Shown: positions 25,361 through 37,495, numbered from the stretch's first letter. The stretch is DNA of 64,000 nucleotides from Trichaptum fuscoviolaceum (GCA_910574455.1 CAJSYZ010000005.1:5704001-5768000), one strand, 5' to 3'. A program made the numbers and translations. The notes: generated by a model from the sequence alone, not told the origin.

Positions 25361-26321
25361 CTATATTTTCCCGTATTGACCAAGAGATTCTCGCGCACTT
25401 TCCGTAATTTCCAGGAGCCCATTGAGAATGATCCGAATATCCTTGGGCTTCCATCCTAGTATTTGTTCCAAGAGTGGATCGACTACAGCACACTCTCCCC
25501 TCTTTAAGGCATCGTAATTCGTCGCCCAGAGATTAGCGATTCGGACCCGAGCGTTGCAACAGCGATTGGAGAAGTAGAATATTCTTCGGGTGTAACATAC
25601 TTGATGATAATATCCTTTTCAAGTATTTCGGAAATAATCTAAGCCAGCTGGGATAGAGATATTGCCTTAGGTCCGGAAAGGAGTAACGTCTTATTGAAGT
25701 AAAATGCGTCTCCCGTAGCGGCTTGAGCGATGAGCCTTGCAGTGCCCTCCCCAGGCTCATGCCTAGAAACCCAGGCGATGCGCCCATTTCCATCAGCTGG
25801 AATAGTAACCTCGCGCACCCCGCTTAAAGGGCCAAATAGGCCCAGATACAGCGGATATAACTCGCTGACTATTCCCTCTCTGATGGTCGTGTACGGGAGG
25901 CCGCACTTCTTGGTGTAGTCCTCGGTGTCCATATGCGCGAGCATCACTGCCGCAACACTCTCGCTGCTGGTTGGCGGCCCGGTGAAAGCAAGGCTGGTAT
26001 AGAAAATATGCTTGACCCTAGCACGCTTCGCGGCGGCAATGGCTTTCGTGTGTTTCTTCACGCGCATCTCGCGTTCTAAGGACGGAAAGGATACAAGAAA
26101 GAGTATGTCGGCGCCAGAGAAGACAGAATCGAGAGAAGCGGTGTCGTCATAGTCGCCTCGCCTTACTTCGACGCAGAGGGCAGAGATAGAGGAGGGCGCT
26201 TGGGATGGGTTGTATAGAGAGACGATGAGTTTCGAGGGCTTGACGAACTTCAAGATATGTTCGAGTTCAGACGATCCAAGAGCATCGGTCAACCCGTCAA
26301 GACAATGCGCGTCAGGGACAT
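25361..26321 (-). pseudogene. NmrA/SDR-like NAD(P)-binding protein, decayed
   Basis: The minus strand reads as an intronless NmrA-type protein. Its N-terminus (MSLTRIVLTG) starts at 26321, but the nucleotide-binding loop that follows shifts frame after GG at about 26293. The main frame then holds LGSSELEHILKF, ILFLVSFPSLEREMRVKKHT, VKHIFYTSLAFTGPP and YTKKCGLPYTTIREG. An in-frame TAG at 25639-25641 interrupts between AISLSQLA and IISEILEKDIIIKYVTPEEY. A further frameshift near 25510 precedes the C-terminal WATNYDALKRGECAVVDPLL. The family normally binds NAD(P) and includes redox sensors and isoflavone-reductase-like enzymes of about 290-300 residues. With two frameshifts and a stop, this copy should not make a full product. 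Confidence 0.8.
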
Positions 26322-27011
26322 AGTGTTGAGTGGAACTCTGCCGAAACTGACCAAAAGCGCCAGAATATAGTAAGTGTATATGAATCGAGCAGTCCCGTTT
26401 TACTCAGCGAAAATTCTAGTCCCCTTGGTATCCTTCATTATTCATCCATACGACGAGTTTTAAGTTTATAAAGCCATTAGTATGTGGCTGCCACGCCAAA
26501 TAGCAGCAATCTGATGGACCCGATACCTCGATGCCATGTCGGCAGCGTCTAGATTCAACACTTGCTCAGACGATAAAAAGAAAACCTGGCAATTTAAATT
26601 CTGCATAGATGGTCTCAGAAATGACGCACAAACAAGGGAGACATATTGCAACGCACCACATTCCTGATTCACTAACCTATCACTAACCTTCTATGTAGCA
26701 AGCATTCTCCCTTCCTGCGAGCCACTGTTGTCTAACGAAACTTCGAGGACCAGATTTGTGTCAGGGGTCATTACTATAACTTACGACCTGAGGCAGACGC
26801 TCAATTGATGTTTCCGTATAGTACAGTTGGAGAACGAGAGCAATGAATCAATGAAGGAACTTGAAAGAACCCGGAAGACTCGAAGCCTGAGCCTGAGTCA
26901 ACTTGAAGCTGTCCCACGCCGCGTCGACAAACCTTCATCAGACGCACTGACTCGGATGCTCTCATACGCTCATGATATTCATGATTCCTTTGGTTTACAT
27001 AAGTGTCAGAT
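26322..27011. other. Intergenic region; no gene seen
   Basis: Divergent spacer between the NmrA pseudogene (-) and the F-box gene (+). A short plus frame at 26827-27015 (starting MENESNESMKELERTR) immediately precedes the F-box start but shows no family signature. Confidence 0.45.
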
Positions 27012-28922
27012 ATGATACATATACCTGATGAGCTTATTGTCATGATTCTGGCGCAGCTCAGCTATAGAGACATATTGACAAACATGCGGGTAGGTGTCTC
27101 AATTTGTTATGTATTTGTGTAGTACTACCACCTAAGCCATCTTGTGCTGACTCGGAACTATACTAGGTTTGCCAACGTTGGAAACGCATTGTTGGCGAAA
27201 GTTTAGTATTGCGATACTGTATCGAATTGGGAGTTGCAGGGCGTGTGGCTCTGGACCGAGAGCCTTCATCGGCGCCAGAAGAGCCATCTTACAAGACGCG
27301 ACTTGAGGAACTGTCAAGCTTGTGCGAGCTGTGGAAGAAGGGATCCCTTGCATTGAAAACAGGTCAAAGTTATACGCCTGCGTCGGCATCGCACAAAACA
27401 GTGCTATCTGGCTGCCTCATATGCAGGGCAAGGTCGTAAGTTGACAAGCTATCTAATTATTCGACATGGATTGATTTCATTCATGTACACTCTTCAGAGA
27501 AGATACTCGTGGAGTGATTAATTTCGTCCAGCCGACGCAGAACCTGAATCTGGAGAACTGGTCTTGGCTCACCCCACATCTCGGTGATTATAGAGAAGTT
27601 GCCATCTCTTCGTCTGCTGGTCTTTTCATTGGTGCAAGGTCGAATAATAACATCGAAGAGGGGTTAGTATTTCAATGACGAATAATGTTATACCCCGATC
27701 GCTCATGCCGTCGACAATTGACTTATAAGATCAGAAGTTATCATTGATATTCTCTCTGTAGAGAAAGGAAATTATCACGCTGAAGCTCAGCAACAGTCCA
27801 TAAGGTTGGCATCTTGCGATCGAGACGGCACAACCTTCATCAATCAAATCTGCCTTCATGGTGATTTATTCGCCATACGCTTTTCATCAACCTTTGGATC
27901 TTCGTTCATCAGCAGAATCAAAATATACAATTGGAAAACTGGCGATCCTGTCTCTGTAAACCTTCCATTATTTCTTAAGTCAAGGGTTATCGCTGAACGA
28001 ACCGGTATTATAGGACATTTTGCATTCTTCGCCATATTATCGCAAAAATCAGGGCATCGTTTTTCTCTCCAAAGATGCTATCCTAACGAACAGCATGCAC
28101 TATTACGACGGTTTCATAGATGCCACGATCGAAATGTATTCTACAGAGAAGACAGGTCGGCATCTGGCAACTTTCCACCTACCAAAACTCTCGAAGCTAG
28201 GCCACACAATAGTGGATCTCTTGTGCTCGAGTTCCGAGTTGGATAATGCCCAGTGCGATAGACTCACCACAACGGATCTGGCAGATGCCAGACTGTTCGG
28301 AATAACAATACGAGGCTCTGAGCGTGTCCTCGAGGACAATGAATATATCTGCACCTTTGTCACGCCCTTATCGGTGTTCACCAACTACAAGTCACTTTTC
28401 TGTCACCCTGGTGCAATAGTGAACGAGAAGCGAGTTAATACGATTGAGGAAGATGCGGTGGTCAACATTCCGTGGGATGCATGGGGCCCTAAGTTCACAA
28501 GATTAATCCCAGGGTCTTGTACGTGTTCCGCGACCTATGGTTGGAAAATCTCGACGGAGGACGGCATATATGATTTCAACCAGGTCGATATCGCAAGGGA
28601 CCTACAACGCTTTGGCGCGGTGTATTGGCAACACCGCGATCGTTCTCTGATTGCAACAAAGTCGACGACCTTCCATCACTCAAAATTCGTGGATGAAATC
28701 ACAACCTCTCTTCCGTATCGATTTATAAACCTGAATATTCCGGTGGGAAGCGAAGTTATTTTGGGCGAAAATATAATATTCCGGGTAAGTAATCCGTGTG
28801 GCCATGCATACGGCGGTCTGACTTAAAAATTATCATAGGTTCCTCCGCCTTTTGAAGCTATTAGCTTACTTGTTGATGACGGAAATGAGAAACTTCATGC
28901 GACTACTTGCACAGGCTCTTGA
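27012..28922 (+). CDS. F-box protein
   Basis: Six exons (27012-27089, 27167-27435, 27498-27662, 27730-27955, 28014-28784, 28839-28922) stay in phase and give 530 residues. Residues 1-50 form an F-box: MIHIPDELIVMILAQLSYRD then ILTNMRVCQRWKRIV, with an intron inside the domain. F-box proteins dock to Skp1 in SCF ubiquitin ligases and bring substrates. The remaining ~480 residues are a probable beta-rich substrate domain with strand-like repeats (HGDLFAIRFSS, SRIKIYNWKTGDPVSV, GIVFLSKDAILT, IEMYSTEKTGRHLATFHL), typical of the large expanded F-box family of Agaricomycetes. The intron at 27956-28013 is needed to keep frame and has GTAAAC/TATAG borders. The substrate is unknown. Confidence 0.83.
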
Positions 28923-30414
28923 TCTAGTTAAGGACATCTCAACATACGACATACCTCCCGATATTGATACGCTTGACGCAGACAAGCCGTGTATTTGGAG
29001 AAATCAACTAAACTGAGCTTGGTTTCATCGCGTTGAGCTCCCCTTTCCCTTCCTTTTCCTGGCTCTCTCACGAAATAATAGCTAGCTCGTAGCATTGCTC
29101 AAATTGCTCAGATACTGGGTTGTCGGGGACGACAGTTCCGTCGGCAATCCCAAAGCATGCTGAGAAGCTGCCCTTTCCTCTGATACCAGCGGATCTCAAA
29201 GGACCCCCTCTATTTTGTGACTGCCGCTGCCGAGGACGGACTCGGCTAGCATCGCTCTCGCACCGTGCCCGTGGACTTGGCATGAGAACTAAGGAACCCT
29301 TCTGAACCTATCATAAGACCATAGCTTAATACTCCTTCATCGACGGCAGGAGGAGCTGTCCTGGATCTATGCAGGACGGAAGTAGGAAACATATGTTCGA
29401 TGAATGGCCTTGGTCGCATTTGCTTTGTGCCCTAGGTTTCGTTGAACGGTGATTCAGCGACACGCAACCGTGTCTTGTCCGTATCTCAATCACCTCCAAC
29501 GATGAAACGCGGATTGAAAATTCCGGCTTTCAGACTCTCATACACAACGAATCAAATAATATATTCTACGTCTCAACCAATTTAATATATCTCTGGCGCC
29601 TCAAATGACTCATAAGAAATGGATTCGCAACATATCACGTTCTGGGATTTCGGGATGCTAATAGTCGTATCTCTCGCCATCAGACTCAGTTCTTGAGCTC
29701 GGCCCATGGGTCAGCTCTACCCTTCTACACCTCTTCGGCTTCGGGAATTAAGATGACAGAATTTGAGTGGGAAATTTGCAAATTATTTCTTGCAGTTACA
29801 GCTAATGACTCTTATTGGTTAAAAGGATTCTAAAGAACCGGGGGAAGTTATACCAATCTATCCCATCTTAAATCCGAGACAGGATGTCAGCGGTTATACA
29901 ATCCCATCGGGATGGTTCGTTGAAGAAAGAATACGATGTTCTATCTCATTTCGTTCGCTGGAGGGCATAACGCGCACATCGGTATCGCGTGCGAAAGAGT
30001 GAGAAGCCGATCTTGTTGTCGCCTGGTCGATGGCTCGTTTGTTCTTCCTTAAATTCTATAGGTGGACGTGTTTCTGTCATATTCATTGACGGAACGTCGT
30101 ACAAGTGCTCTGCAATCTGAAAGGAGTGTGGCAGCATTCTTCACATACAACTCTCACAATTACTCCTTGATAGGACTCTTACTGGGTCTTTCAGTGGGAT
30201 GATCCCGACGATGCGTATCTCTAACACCAAGAGCATCATGGAATCTTCACAGGTACGCTTCCATTGACTGTTGATATCTGACTACGCACTCAGCATTTAC
30301 TAATTATTCATGCAGCGCAAGTGTATATAATGAGCTACTTGTAAGATGATGGTCGTCACTCTTCGAGTCCAAACTTTCAGCGAACATCGGGCATCAGTTC
30401 ACATTTTCGCAATC
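28923..30414. other. Long intergenic region with the peroxidase promoter
   Basis: About 1.5 kb without a recognised gene. The last 100 bp hold the TATA box of the peroxidase gene. Short overlapping frames at 29068-29305 on both strands show nothing recognisable. Confidence 0.5.
30324..30330 (+). promoter_or_regulatory. TATA box (TATATAA)
   Basis: TATATAA lies 91 bp upstream of the peroxidase ATG at 30415. Confidence 0.55.
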
Positions 30415-31702
30415 ATGGTCTTCAAGCTCACTATTGCCACTGTCACTCTTGCTGCTTTTGCTGGTGCTTCCATCGTCAATCGTGTGGCATGTCCCGGTGG
30501 AACCACGTTTGCTAGCGACGAGGCTGTAAGTGCCCTTACTTGGTTAACAAGTATCAAGCTCATCTAGCTTATACGAATACCAGTGCTGCCCTTTCATATC
30601 TCTACGGGATGACATTCAGGATATCTTCGCTGGAGAATGTGGGGAGGATGTGCACGAGGCGCTTCGTCTAACGTTCCACGACGCTATCGGGTTCTCAAAG
30701 AGCGGAAAGCTGAAGGGAACTGGTGCTGACGGCTCTATGATCATCTTCGCGGATATCGAGACCAATTTTGCAGCGAACAATGGTGTGAGCGGCGCCGTGG
30801 ACACGCTCTCTCCGCTCCTGCAGAAGCACAACGTCACTGCGGGCGACCTGATTCAATTCGCCGGTGCCGTCGGGATCACAAACTGCCCAGGCGCACCTCG
30901 CCTTCAGTTCTTAGCCGGACGTCCGAATGCGACGTTTCCCGCTGATGACGGGACAGTTCCAGAGCCACAGGACAGCGTCGACAAGATCCTCGCTCGTATG
31001 GAGGACGGTGGCTTCACCCCTGCTGAGCTGATTCACCTACTCGCCTCACATACCATCGCGCGTTCGGACACCCTCGTTCCGGGGCACCAGGCTGTTCCAT
31101 TCGACACAACGCCCTTCACATTCGACACACAGGTCTTCCTGGAGGTCTTACTCCAGGGTGTCGGCGTCCCCTTCGGCGTGAACAACACCGCCGGCGCAGA
31201 GGTCGACTCGCCCCTCCCCTTCGAGGGCGAGATGCGCCTCCAGTCTGACTTCGCGCTCGCGCGGGACAGCCGCACGGCATGCGAGTGGCAGAGCATGGTG
31301 AACAACCAGCAGCTCATGTCGGCCAACTTCAAGACCGCTATGGCGAAGCTGGCTGTCGTCGGTCACGACCCGTCGAAGCTCGTCGACTGCTCGGATCTTA
31401 TTCCCCTCCCGGTGTCGCCGGCCCCGAAGCCTGCTACGTACGTCCAAAAGCGCAAGGTATATTAGAATTTCACGAAATGCTGACTCTCCCGCTTTCTTAG
31501 CTTCCCAGCTGGTACCAGTCGCGCAGATCTCGACCAGGCCTGCCCTTTCCCTTTCCCAGCCCTTTCCTCTGACGGTAAGTGTCTTAAGGGCCGTATACGC
31601 CGTCAAATGTTAGTGTCTAATGATTTCTTTAAAGTTGGTGTGCCGACCCAGATCCCCGCATGTCCTAACGGAGACATCAATCTGGCCGACTGCCCATCTT
31701 AA
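30415..31702 (+). CDS. mnp: Manganese peroxidase (class II secreted haem peroxidase, short type)
   Basis: Four exons (30415-30525, 30584-31437, 31501-31574, 31635-31702) total 1107 nt, or 368 residues. A signal peptide ([19 protein letters not shown]) leads to secretion. Distal haem residues are Arg65 and His69 in [11 protein letters not shown]; the proximal His193 is in [11 protein letters not shown]. The manganese site is complete: Glu58 and Glu62 in GEDVHE and Asp199 in IARSD. The position of the surface catalytic Trp of lignin and versatile peroxidases is His188 here, so the enzyme should oxidise Mn(II) to Mn(III) but not use that Trp route. The C-terminal tail is short ([17 protein letters not shown]), unlike the long tail of classical MnPs. 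Paired cysteines for the usual disulfides are present. Such enzymes attack lignin outside the cell in white-rot fungi. Confidence 0.95.
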
Positions 31703-31951
31703 CTGTCCCATGCATCTTGTAGTGATCGTTTGAGTGAATTCCGGTTTCTTTTCCAGAAGATTTATCGGTAGCTCTGATACGTCTGGGACACTGTAGACAA
31801 ATGTCTAATATATGATGTTTCATATATTTATTACATCAAGCTGATTGGGTGAACGAAATTCGACAGCTTATTTCGGCATGAAACCCGTGATTTTAGTTAT
31901 GTGAACAGGACCTGAGAAACAGCGTACTTTTGAATCATCTTCCACCGGTAC

Positions 31952-33996
31952 TCATCTCATCAACTCAGCTATCCATTCAGGAAGCACCGGTTTTGTGTTG
32001 TGCCACTCCGCTAGCCATCCGTGTCTCGCACCAGACGCGCTTTCCTCAGCAGGAAGGGCAAACACAGCAGTCACAAACCAGATATCCTTGTCGCTTGGCT
32101 TGAGTTCTGCATGTAATGTCGGAAGGACCGTCCGAGCCTCAATCAGGTTCGTATTCGCGTCCATACGGATAACTTCTCCAGTCCGCGCAGGTGTCGATGT
32201 GGTCTCTAGCGCAACAACTCCCGATGCACCTGCGCGTGAGGCGGCGCGGGCGACACCGTGCTCGGCGAACGTGCCAAAGGCATCTGAGTCTTCCTGCACG
32301 GAATCGAGGTGTCGCCCATCCTGACGCTGTCCGTAGACCGCAAAGCCGCCCTCGGCCGTCAGGAGTGTTCTGCCTGAACGGAGACGGTGGACACGCAGAT
32401 GCCATAGGGGTGCACCCTCAGTTGGTGGGACGAGCCATGTCTCTACTTCTACATCCGGCCATGGCCGCCAGTTCGAGCGAAGACACCCATTCTCAAAGCG
32501 TGCGTCAAGTGTCTTCCGCCGGCAATGCCAGTACTCACCACCATCGTCCGAGAGAGCAAGAGCCGAATCCGCGCCTGCTTCTGGGAGTGTGCCATTCCCA
32601 ACGGGGACGCTGTAACCAAATGCACTCGAGTACGCGAATTTGCCATACTTAGCTGCACTCTGCTTCAAATCGTAGCTGCACTGTTGACCTGAGGACAGGA
32701 CATAGGTATGACCGCCTCGGTTCGTTGCGATATGCAGAGGATATTCCAGAATTTTGACCGTGTTTCGGAGCAAAGTGGGGTAGGGCTCTTCTGCAGACGC
32801 CCAGAAGGGATGGGTAGGAGGAAGAGAGAGGGTTACAAAGGACTTGCAGCACCAGTAAGGAGATCCGGGAGAGTTGTAATTTTCGGTCATATTGTGATTT
32901 GGGTAATTGAAGCCGATGGTGAGTGTGCCATCGGGATTGTAAGCGCCTGGTTGCTTAGCCCAGTAACGGATATTCCGTAGTTGAAGCCCTTTTACGACGC
33001 CCCAGGTTAAAGGTGCCGGCAGTTCAACATCGGCAAAGGCAAGAGCTCCCCAGAATGAAGATTGGGCAAAACGATAGGTCATACTGCGCCCGAAGGGAAT
33101 TGCTCGACCTATAAGATCTGTTACTATCTCGTTCATCCATTTTCTTCTGCGCGATGCTAAACTAACCTTCTGAATCAAAGTAGTGCACGAAATCAAGCGC
33201 AAACTTGCGTGCGCGTTCGCGATATTCTGCACACCTCACAGGGTCTTCCTTGTCCATCAGCTTTGAGTATATCAGTTGGGCAAACTGGATAGCGAAGGAG
33301 GAGGAATAGTAGTCGAACTGGCAGACTGTCTCCGGGCCGTCCCGCGACCATCCGCCACCGACATAGAACGTATCGAGATGGTCAAGGTCAGCCAGCATTC
33401 GCGCAGAGTCGAAGCGTGGTGATCCAGCCCGTGATAGCCCCAGATTGGCGAAGACCTACAAAATTTAGTTACAAGTTCAATGTCCGTTTTATAGCGCATA
33501 TAGTCACACTCACTCGGAACCACAGCCAATTGGTGTCCGGCATCTGCTTGTCATTCATCCCCCCAAGCCAGTTTTCGAAGTTCGCCTTCGCCTGTTGTGG
33601 TAGTGGGTCCCACAGCTGCTCCTTTGCGACAGCGATAGAGAATCCAATCGCAGCGCACTCGACCATCCGTTGGTCCTTGCTGCGCATGTCGCCCCAGAAC
33701 TCTTCATGGTTCGGATCCGTTCCATTCGCGAACCCGTTCACCCACCGCTCTGCTCCCGGATAGCTTCCTCCGCCTGCTAACAGGGATGCAAGCCCCCATA
33801 TTGGCCGCGAGAAGCCTTCGAGCTGCGCAGCCGTCTCGTCGTAGTGAGTTGCCGTGTGTCCGAGATGAATGAGGGCACCCCCGGGCGATGTGTGCGGCTC
33901 TAGTGCATCGAGGAGCCCGACCAGAAATGCCTGTAGGTCGTCCCTTGTCTCGATGGGGTTCGATGCGAAGGGCGACACGCTCGCAATAGCAGGCAT
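31952..33996 (-). CDS. DUF2264 domain protein, GH154-like
   Basis: Three exons (33996-33514, 33455-33167, 33108-31952) join in phase to 642 residues. The N-terminal alpha/alpha barrel part shows [43 protein letters not shown] and [20 protein letters not shown]. After this come [20 protein letters not shown] and [23 protein letters not shown] motifs, then a beta-rich C-terminal domain. This order is that of DUF2264 proteins; bacterial members have been placed in glycoside hydrolase family GH154 (beta-glucuronidase-type), so an uronic-acid or plant-polysaccharide substrate is plausible but inferred. There is no obvious signal peptide. The ATG at 33996 was chosen because the upstream in-frame part starts with TTG. 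A TATA box lies 47 bp upstream. It converges on the peroxidase gene with 249 bp between stops. Confidence 0.85.
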
Positions 33997-34042
33997 ACTT
34001 TCGAATGACGGACGCTCGGTGGGTCTTCGGGGCGAGCTCAAG

Positions 34043-34049
34043 CTTTATA
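34043..34049 (-). promoter_or_regulatory. TATA box (TATAAAG on minus strand)
   Basis: Lies about 47 bp upstream of the DUF2264 start codon at 33996, on the coding strand. Confidence 0.5.
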
Positions 34050-34317
34050 CTTAACAAAGTGTTGTGCTCCGTGGCCTGACCAGAGCGGCCCGGACGGACC
34101 GATGGAAGAGGGTCAACGATCTGGCACGTCGATCTCCCGGCTTCTCGCATTCTTCGAGAAGAGAAGAAGAAAGTGTCAGAGTAAAGCCCTCTAAAATTCC
34201 AAAACGATACATCTATCCTTACTACAGATACAACACTAGATGAATGCGTACATAAATAAGTTGTAAGCATGTGAATAAAATATTCATAACAAATCATTAA
34301 AGATCATCAGCACCCAT

Positions 34318-36054
34318 TCAGACATTCAATTCCAAGGACGGGAAAGTGGCCATGCCCTGCAGATGGAAGGGGTCTGTGTAACATTGTCAGACTTTATATC
34401 AGTATCGGATTTTACTGTGGAAGACTCACTGATGGTCAACTTCATGTCAGCAGTGGCTTCCTGGATGTTGAGTGTTTGTACCGAAGTAGCTTGTCCCTCG
34501 CCCGGGATAGAAAGAACATCGATGGACGTGGCATTTGCGGATAAGATGTAAAAGAAGCTGAATTTCGATTTTATAAGAAAACGATTAGTGAGTCTAGATG
34601 ATGACTCACTCTTGTCCGCCAATCGTTGCAACGGCGTTGTCGATCGGGCCAGAACCAGGTGTGAGGTTGTATTGCTGATTTCATTCATAAGTTAGTCAAG
34701 TATTTTGGTGTATAATATCGAAGTATATTTCACCTTGACGATGGTGGCATTCAGGTTGTCATCGACCTTGGCCTCTGTAACAGTGGACGTCAGGATGTCG
34801 TTCATGAAGAACGTGCCCGACTTCGGGCTGAAGTTCGCCCAGCAGATAGCACCCTGACCGCCCACTGGTACGATGACAGACGAGGCGTTGTCGCTCTTGG
34901 AAAAGTCGAATGTCGCGAACCCGACGCCGGCGTCAGTAGCGAAGAACGCGTCGGGTTTTCCGGGGATGAGAGACAGGGAGAACGGAAGGAGACCACCCGC
35001 GGCGGGCGTCGCTTTGGTGAAATCCGGCGAGAGTGTGCCGTCGGAGGCGACGTCCCATGTCGCGAGAAACCCTGGTGTGGGAGGCACGCCCTTGACGGAG
35101 ACGGTAAGGCGCGAGCCGTCAGCGCTGAAGATGACGTCCGAGAGAGTCATAGGCGGGCCAGTCGGAGGGGTCGTCTGGTTGAGACCGAGCGAGCGAGTGG
35201 AGTTCTGTAGCGGGATGAGACCAGCCTTGGGATCGGCCATGAAGCACCTGCGTATCGTCAATCACGGTTTACAAACAGAGTGATAATGATACTCACGAGA
35301 CTCCGTTGTTTGCACCACCGTTCGCGACGCATGCCATGCTCGTATTCGGGTTGAATGCGACTGCCATAGGGAAGTCCCCAGATGTGGACTGGGGCTGCCC
35401 AACCATCTGGAGAATCGTTGGGTCTTGTTGGTTGATATTAAACATGGTCAAGGTGTTGCTTCCAGCATTGACATTGAAGAGGAACTACAATTGAATTTCG
35501 ATGAGGATGATCGAGAAATTCCGAAGATTAAAAGGACTTACGCTTCCTCCGACTTTCACTGAATCTTGCGAGAAGAGAGCATCTGGCCCCGGTGCCGCCA
35601 CTTGTCCGGCAGATCCATTGCCTCCGGTGAAATATGCATTTGCGACTTTCTGTGGGGGCTTTTAGAGCCTTGCAGAGTTTTAAAGGTTACTGCTAGACCT
35701 ACCACAGTGCCATCGGTGTTGATTGCGCTTGTAACCAGGAAATTTCCGGTGGGCTCGTTCGTCATAACTGCAAAAGCAGATTGGCCGTTGTATCAGCAGG
35801 AGGGAGGGGTAAGATCACTCACAGTAAACGGCACTTGTAGCTCCGCTGCCGCACGTCGTGGTCTGGTTGGCAGAAATCATCATCTGAGCGGCAGAGCTTG
35901 TTTCCTGGGGCGGAGCGGTAGATGTAGATGTAGAACCTGCTGAGGCACCGCACGACAAGGGTGGTTTGAAAGAACCGGAGTACGCTTTGTGAGGGGCAGC
36001 TGAAGCTGCACCGGCCAAGATGGCGGTAGTAAAAAGGGCGGCTTTGACGAACAT
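34318..36054 (-). CDS. Secreted lactonase-type beta-propeller protein (carboxymuconate cyclase-like)
   Basis: Eight minus-strand exons can be joined without a frame break, starting at 36054 and ending at the TGA at 34318-34320. The signal peptide is MFVKAALFTTAILAGAASA. The mature protein repeats propeller-blade patterns: FMTNEPTGNFLVTSAINTDG, ANAYFTGGNGSAGQ, FLFNVNAGSNTLTMFNI, MAVAFNPNTSMACVANGGAN, MTLSDVIFSADGSRLTVSVK and FFYILSANATSIDVLSI. This matches fungal proteins grouped with lactonase / 3-carboxy-cis,cis-muconate cyclase-like seven-bladed propellers. Whether these secreted fungal forms open lactones or act on aromatic acids is not settled. Many N-glycosylation sequons (for example NNTA-like NATIV and NAT) fit secretion. 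A TATA box lies about 170 bp upstream. It is co-directional with the DUF2264 gene. Confidence 0.85.
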
Positions 36055-36698
36055 GATTACAGGAAGATCCAAGAAAGTAGAACGCTGTGGTAGATTTCGT
36101 ATGTGATATGGAGGAGTGAATGCCTTATTATCAAAATAGGGCAATAGCACAAAGAAGGTGAAAAGGAAACGAGAGGAGTTGAACTACCGGAGTGAGGAAT
36201 TTGCAGCGCCCGGTGTACATCCTTTATAAATCCTATCCGCAAAACTCTACCGCCTACACTTTCGAAGCCATTGATTAGCTGTTGCAGAATAGATAAGCGT
36301 AGTAAAGGGGATATTCAATCAACGCACGCGTCTCCCAGTCACAATGACAAAGCGGCAGTAGGCAATTCAGCGCTTGCTCACCCGGGCAACGTACTTTGAT
36401 TACTGGCAGGAGAGCGACAACGGTAAGCACGCTGCCTGATCCACATACCTATCTTCCCTGAAAATCAGGTACGAACAGCTTTACTGAACATTGCGTTGTT
36501 CGGCTTTACCAAGCAGCACGCGAAGCACAGGCAACCAAGCATCAAGATGAGATTGGCGAGAATAAAAAGGATCACAGAGGACGGTCTGCTGAATAAGTTC
36601 GCACCCAGGTAAAGGGAAGGACTCGCAAGGTTGATACAATCACGGCGATCGGTTGAAGCTCAGGCTTTTGCATCAGAGACCTTGTACTGTAATGAAGG
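36055..36698. other. Promoter region of the lactonase-type gene; no further gene seen
   Basis: Holds the minus-strand TATA box at 36222-36228. The rest is intergenic DNA up to the left end of the TIR element. Confidence 0.5.
36222..36228 (-). promoter_or_regulatory. TATA box (TATAAAG on minus strand)
   Basis: Lies about 170 bp upstream of the start at 36054. Confidence 0.4.
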
Positions 36699-37495
36699 TA
36701 CAGTGTTTCACCGTTCCTTTACCCACCTATCTTTCCCTCTAAGATTTCTTCCACACCAATGCATTTTCTACCAAATTTTTTATATGCTCTTAATCTACAT
36801 GCATAGGACTTTCTAATGGTATAAAAATGGTGCTATATAATGTGTTGTAAGAATAATGCGAGGCCAAAGATTGAAATGAGGACTTTGTGACGGATCACCG
36901 TTCCTTTACACAGTGTGACGTCACGGTATAGAAGGTCTCAAGGTCCTACATCCCTCAAATTTCAGCCTTTATCTCTCTGGAAAAATGGCTTGATGATTTA
37001 AAAGTATGTTTCAATGGATCCTGCCAAGTTATTTTGCCAAAAGAATGAAGTTCTTGCCTTGGAAGAGGCTGATAAAACACAGGTGTGACTGAGTCTGCCA
37101 GAATAGGAAACCGCATACGAGTGTCCTTTGCATTCATTTTGTGCAATATGCACTTTTCTTCGCCCACATTGAGACAGAACCCCAAATTGCGACCTGATAT
37201 CAATAGATAATAGTATGATTCACTATAATGATGTTTTTTTTCTGCAAAAAATGTGCTCAGTGAAGCCGTAAAAATCAGACACATTTGTGTGCATACTAAA
37301 ATAGGCCAATTTTGACATCTTTCTGCGCATAAATAGTACATTTTACATTCTCTCCTCTCCAAACTTTATATTCATATATATCATATACATTTCAACATAT
37401 ATATGAAGTTTGAAGGTAATTGATTCAGTGGTAGTGGAGGAAATGGAGGTTGAGTAAAGGAACGGTGATGAGTAAAGGAACGGTGAAACACTGTA
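36699..37495. mobile_element. MITE-like element with CAGTG-type terminal inverted repeats, copy 1
   Basis: Positions 36699-36722 and 37472-37495 form a perfect 24-bp inverted pair beginning TACAGTGTTTCACCG. Both ends start with TA followed by CAGTG, as in Tc1/mariner-like elements that insert at and duplicate TA. The 797-bp interior is A/T rich and carries no transposase, so the copy is non-autonomous. The core of the TIR is repeated inside: once near 36896 (CACCGTTCCTTTAC) and once next to the right end (37454-37468), giving a tandem pair. A diverged second copy lies at 62010-62706 in the opposite orientation. The superfamily is inferred from the TIR start and TA flanks only. Confidence 0.75.
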
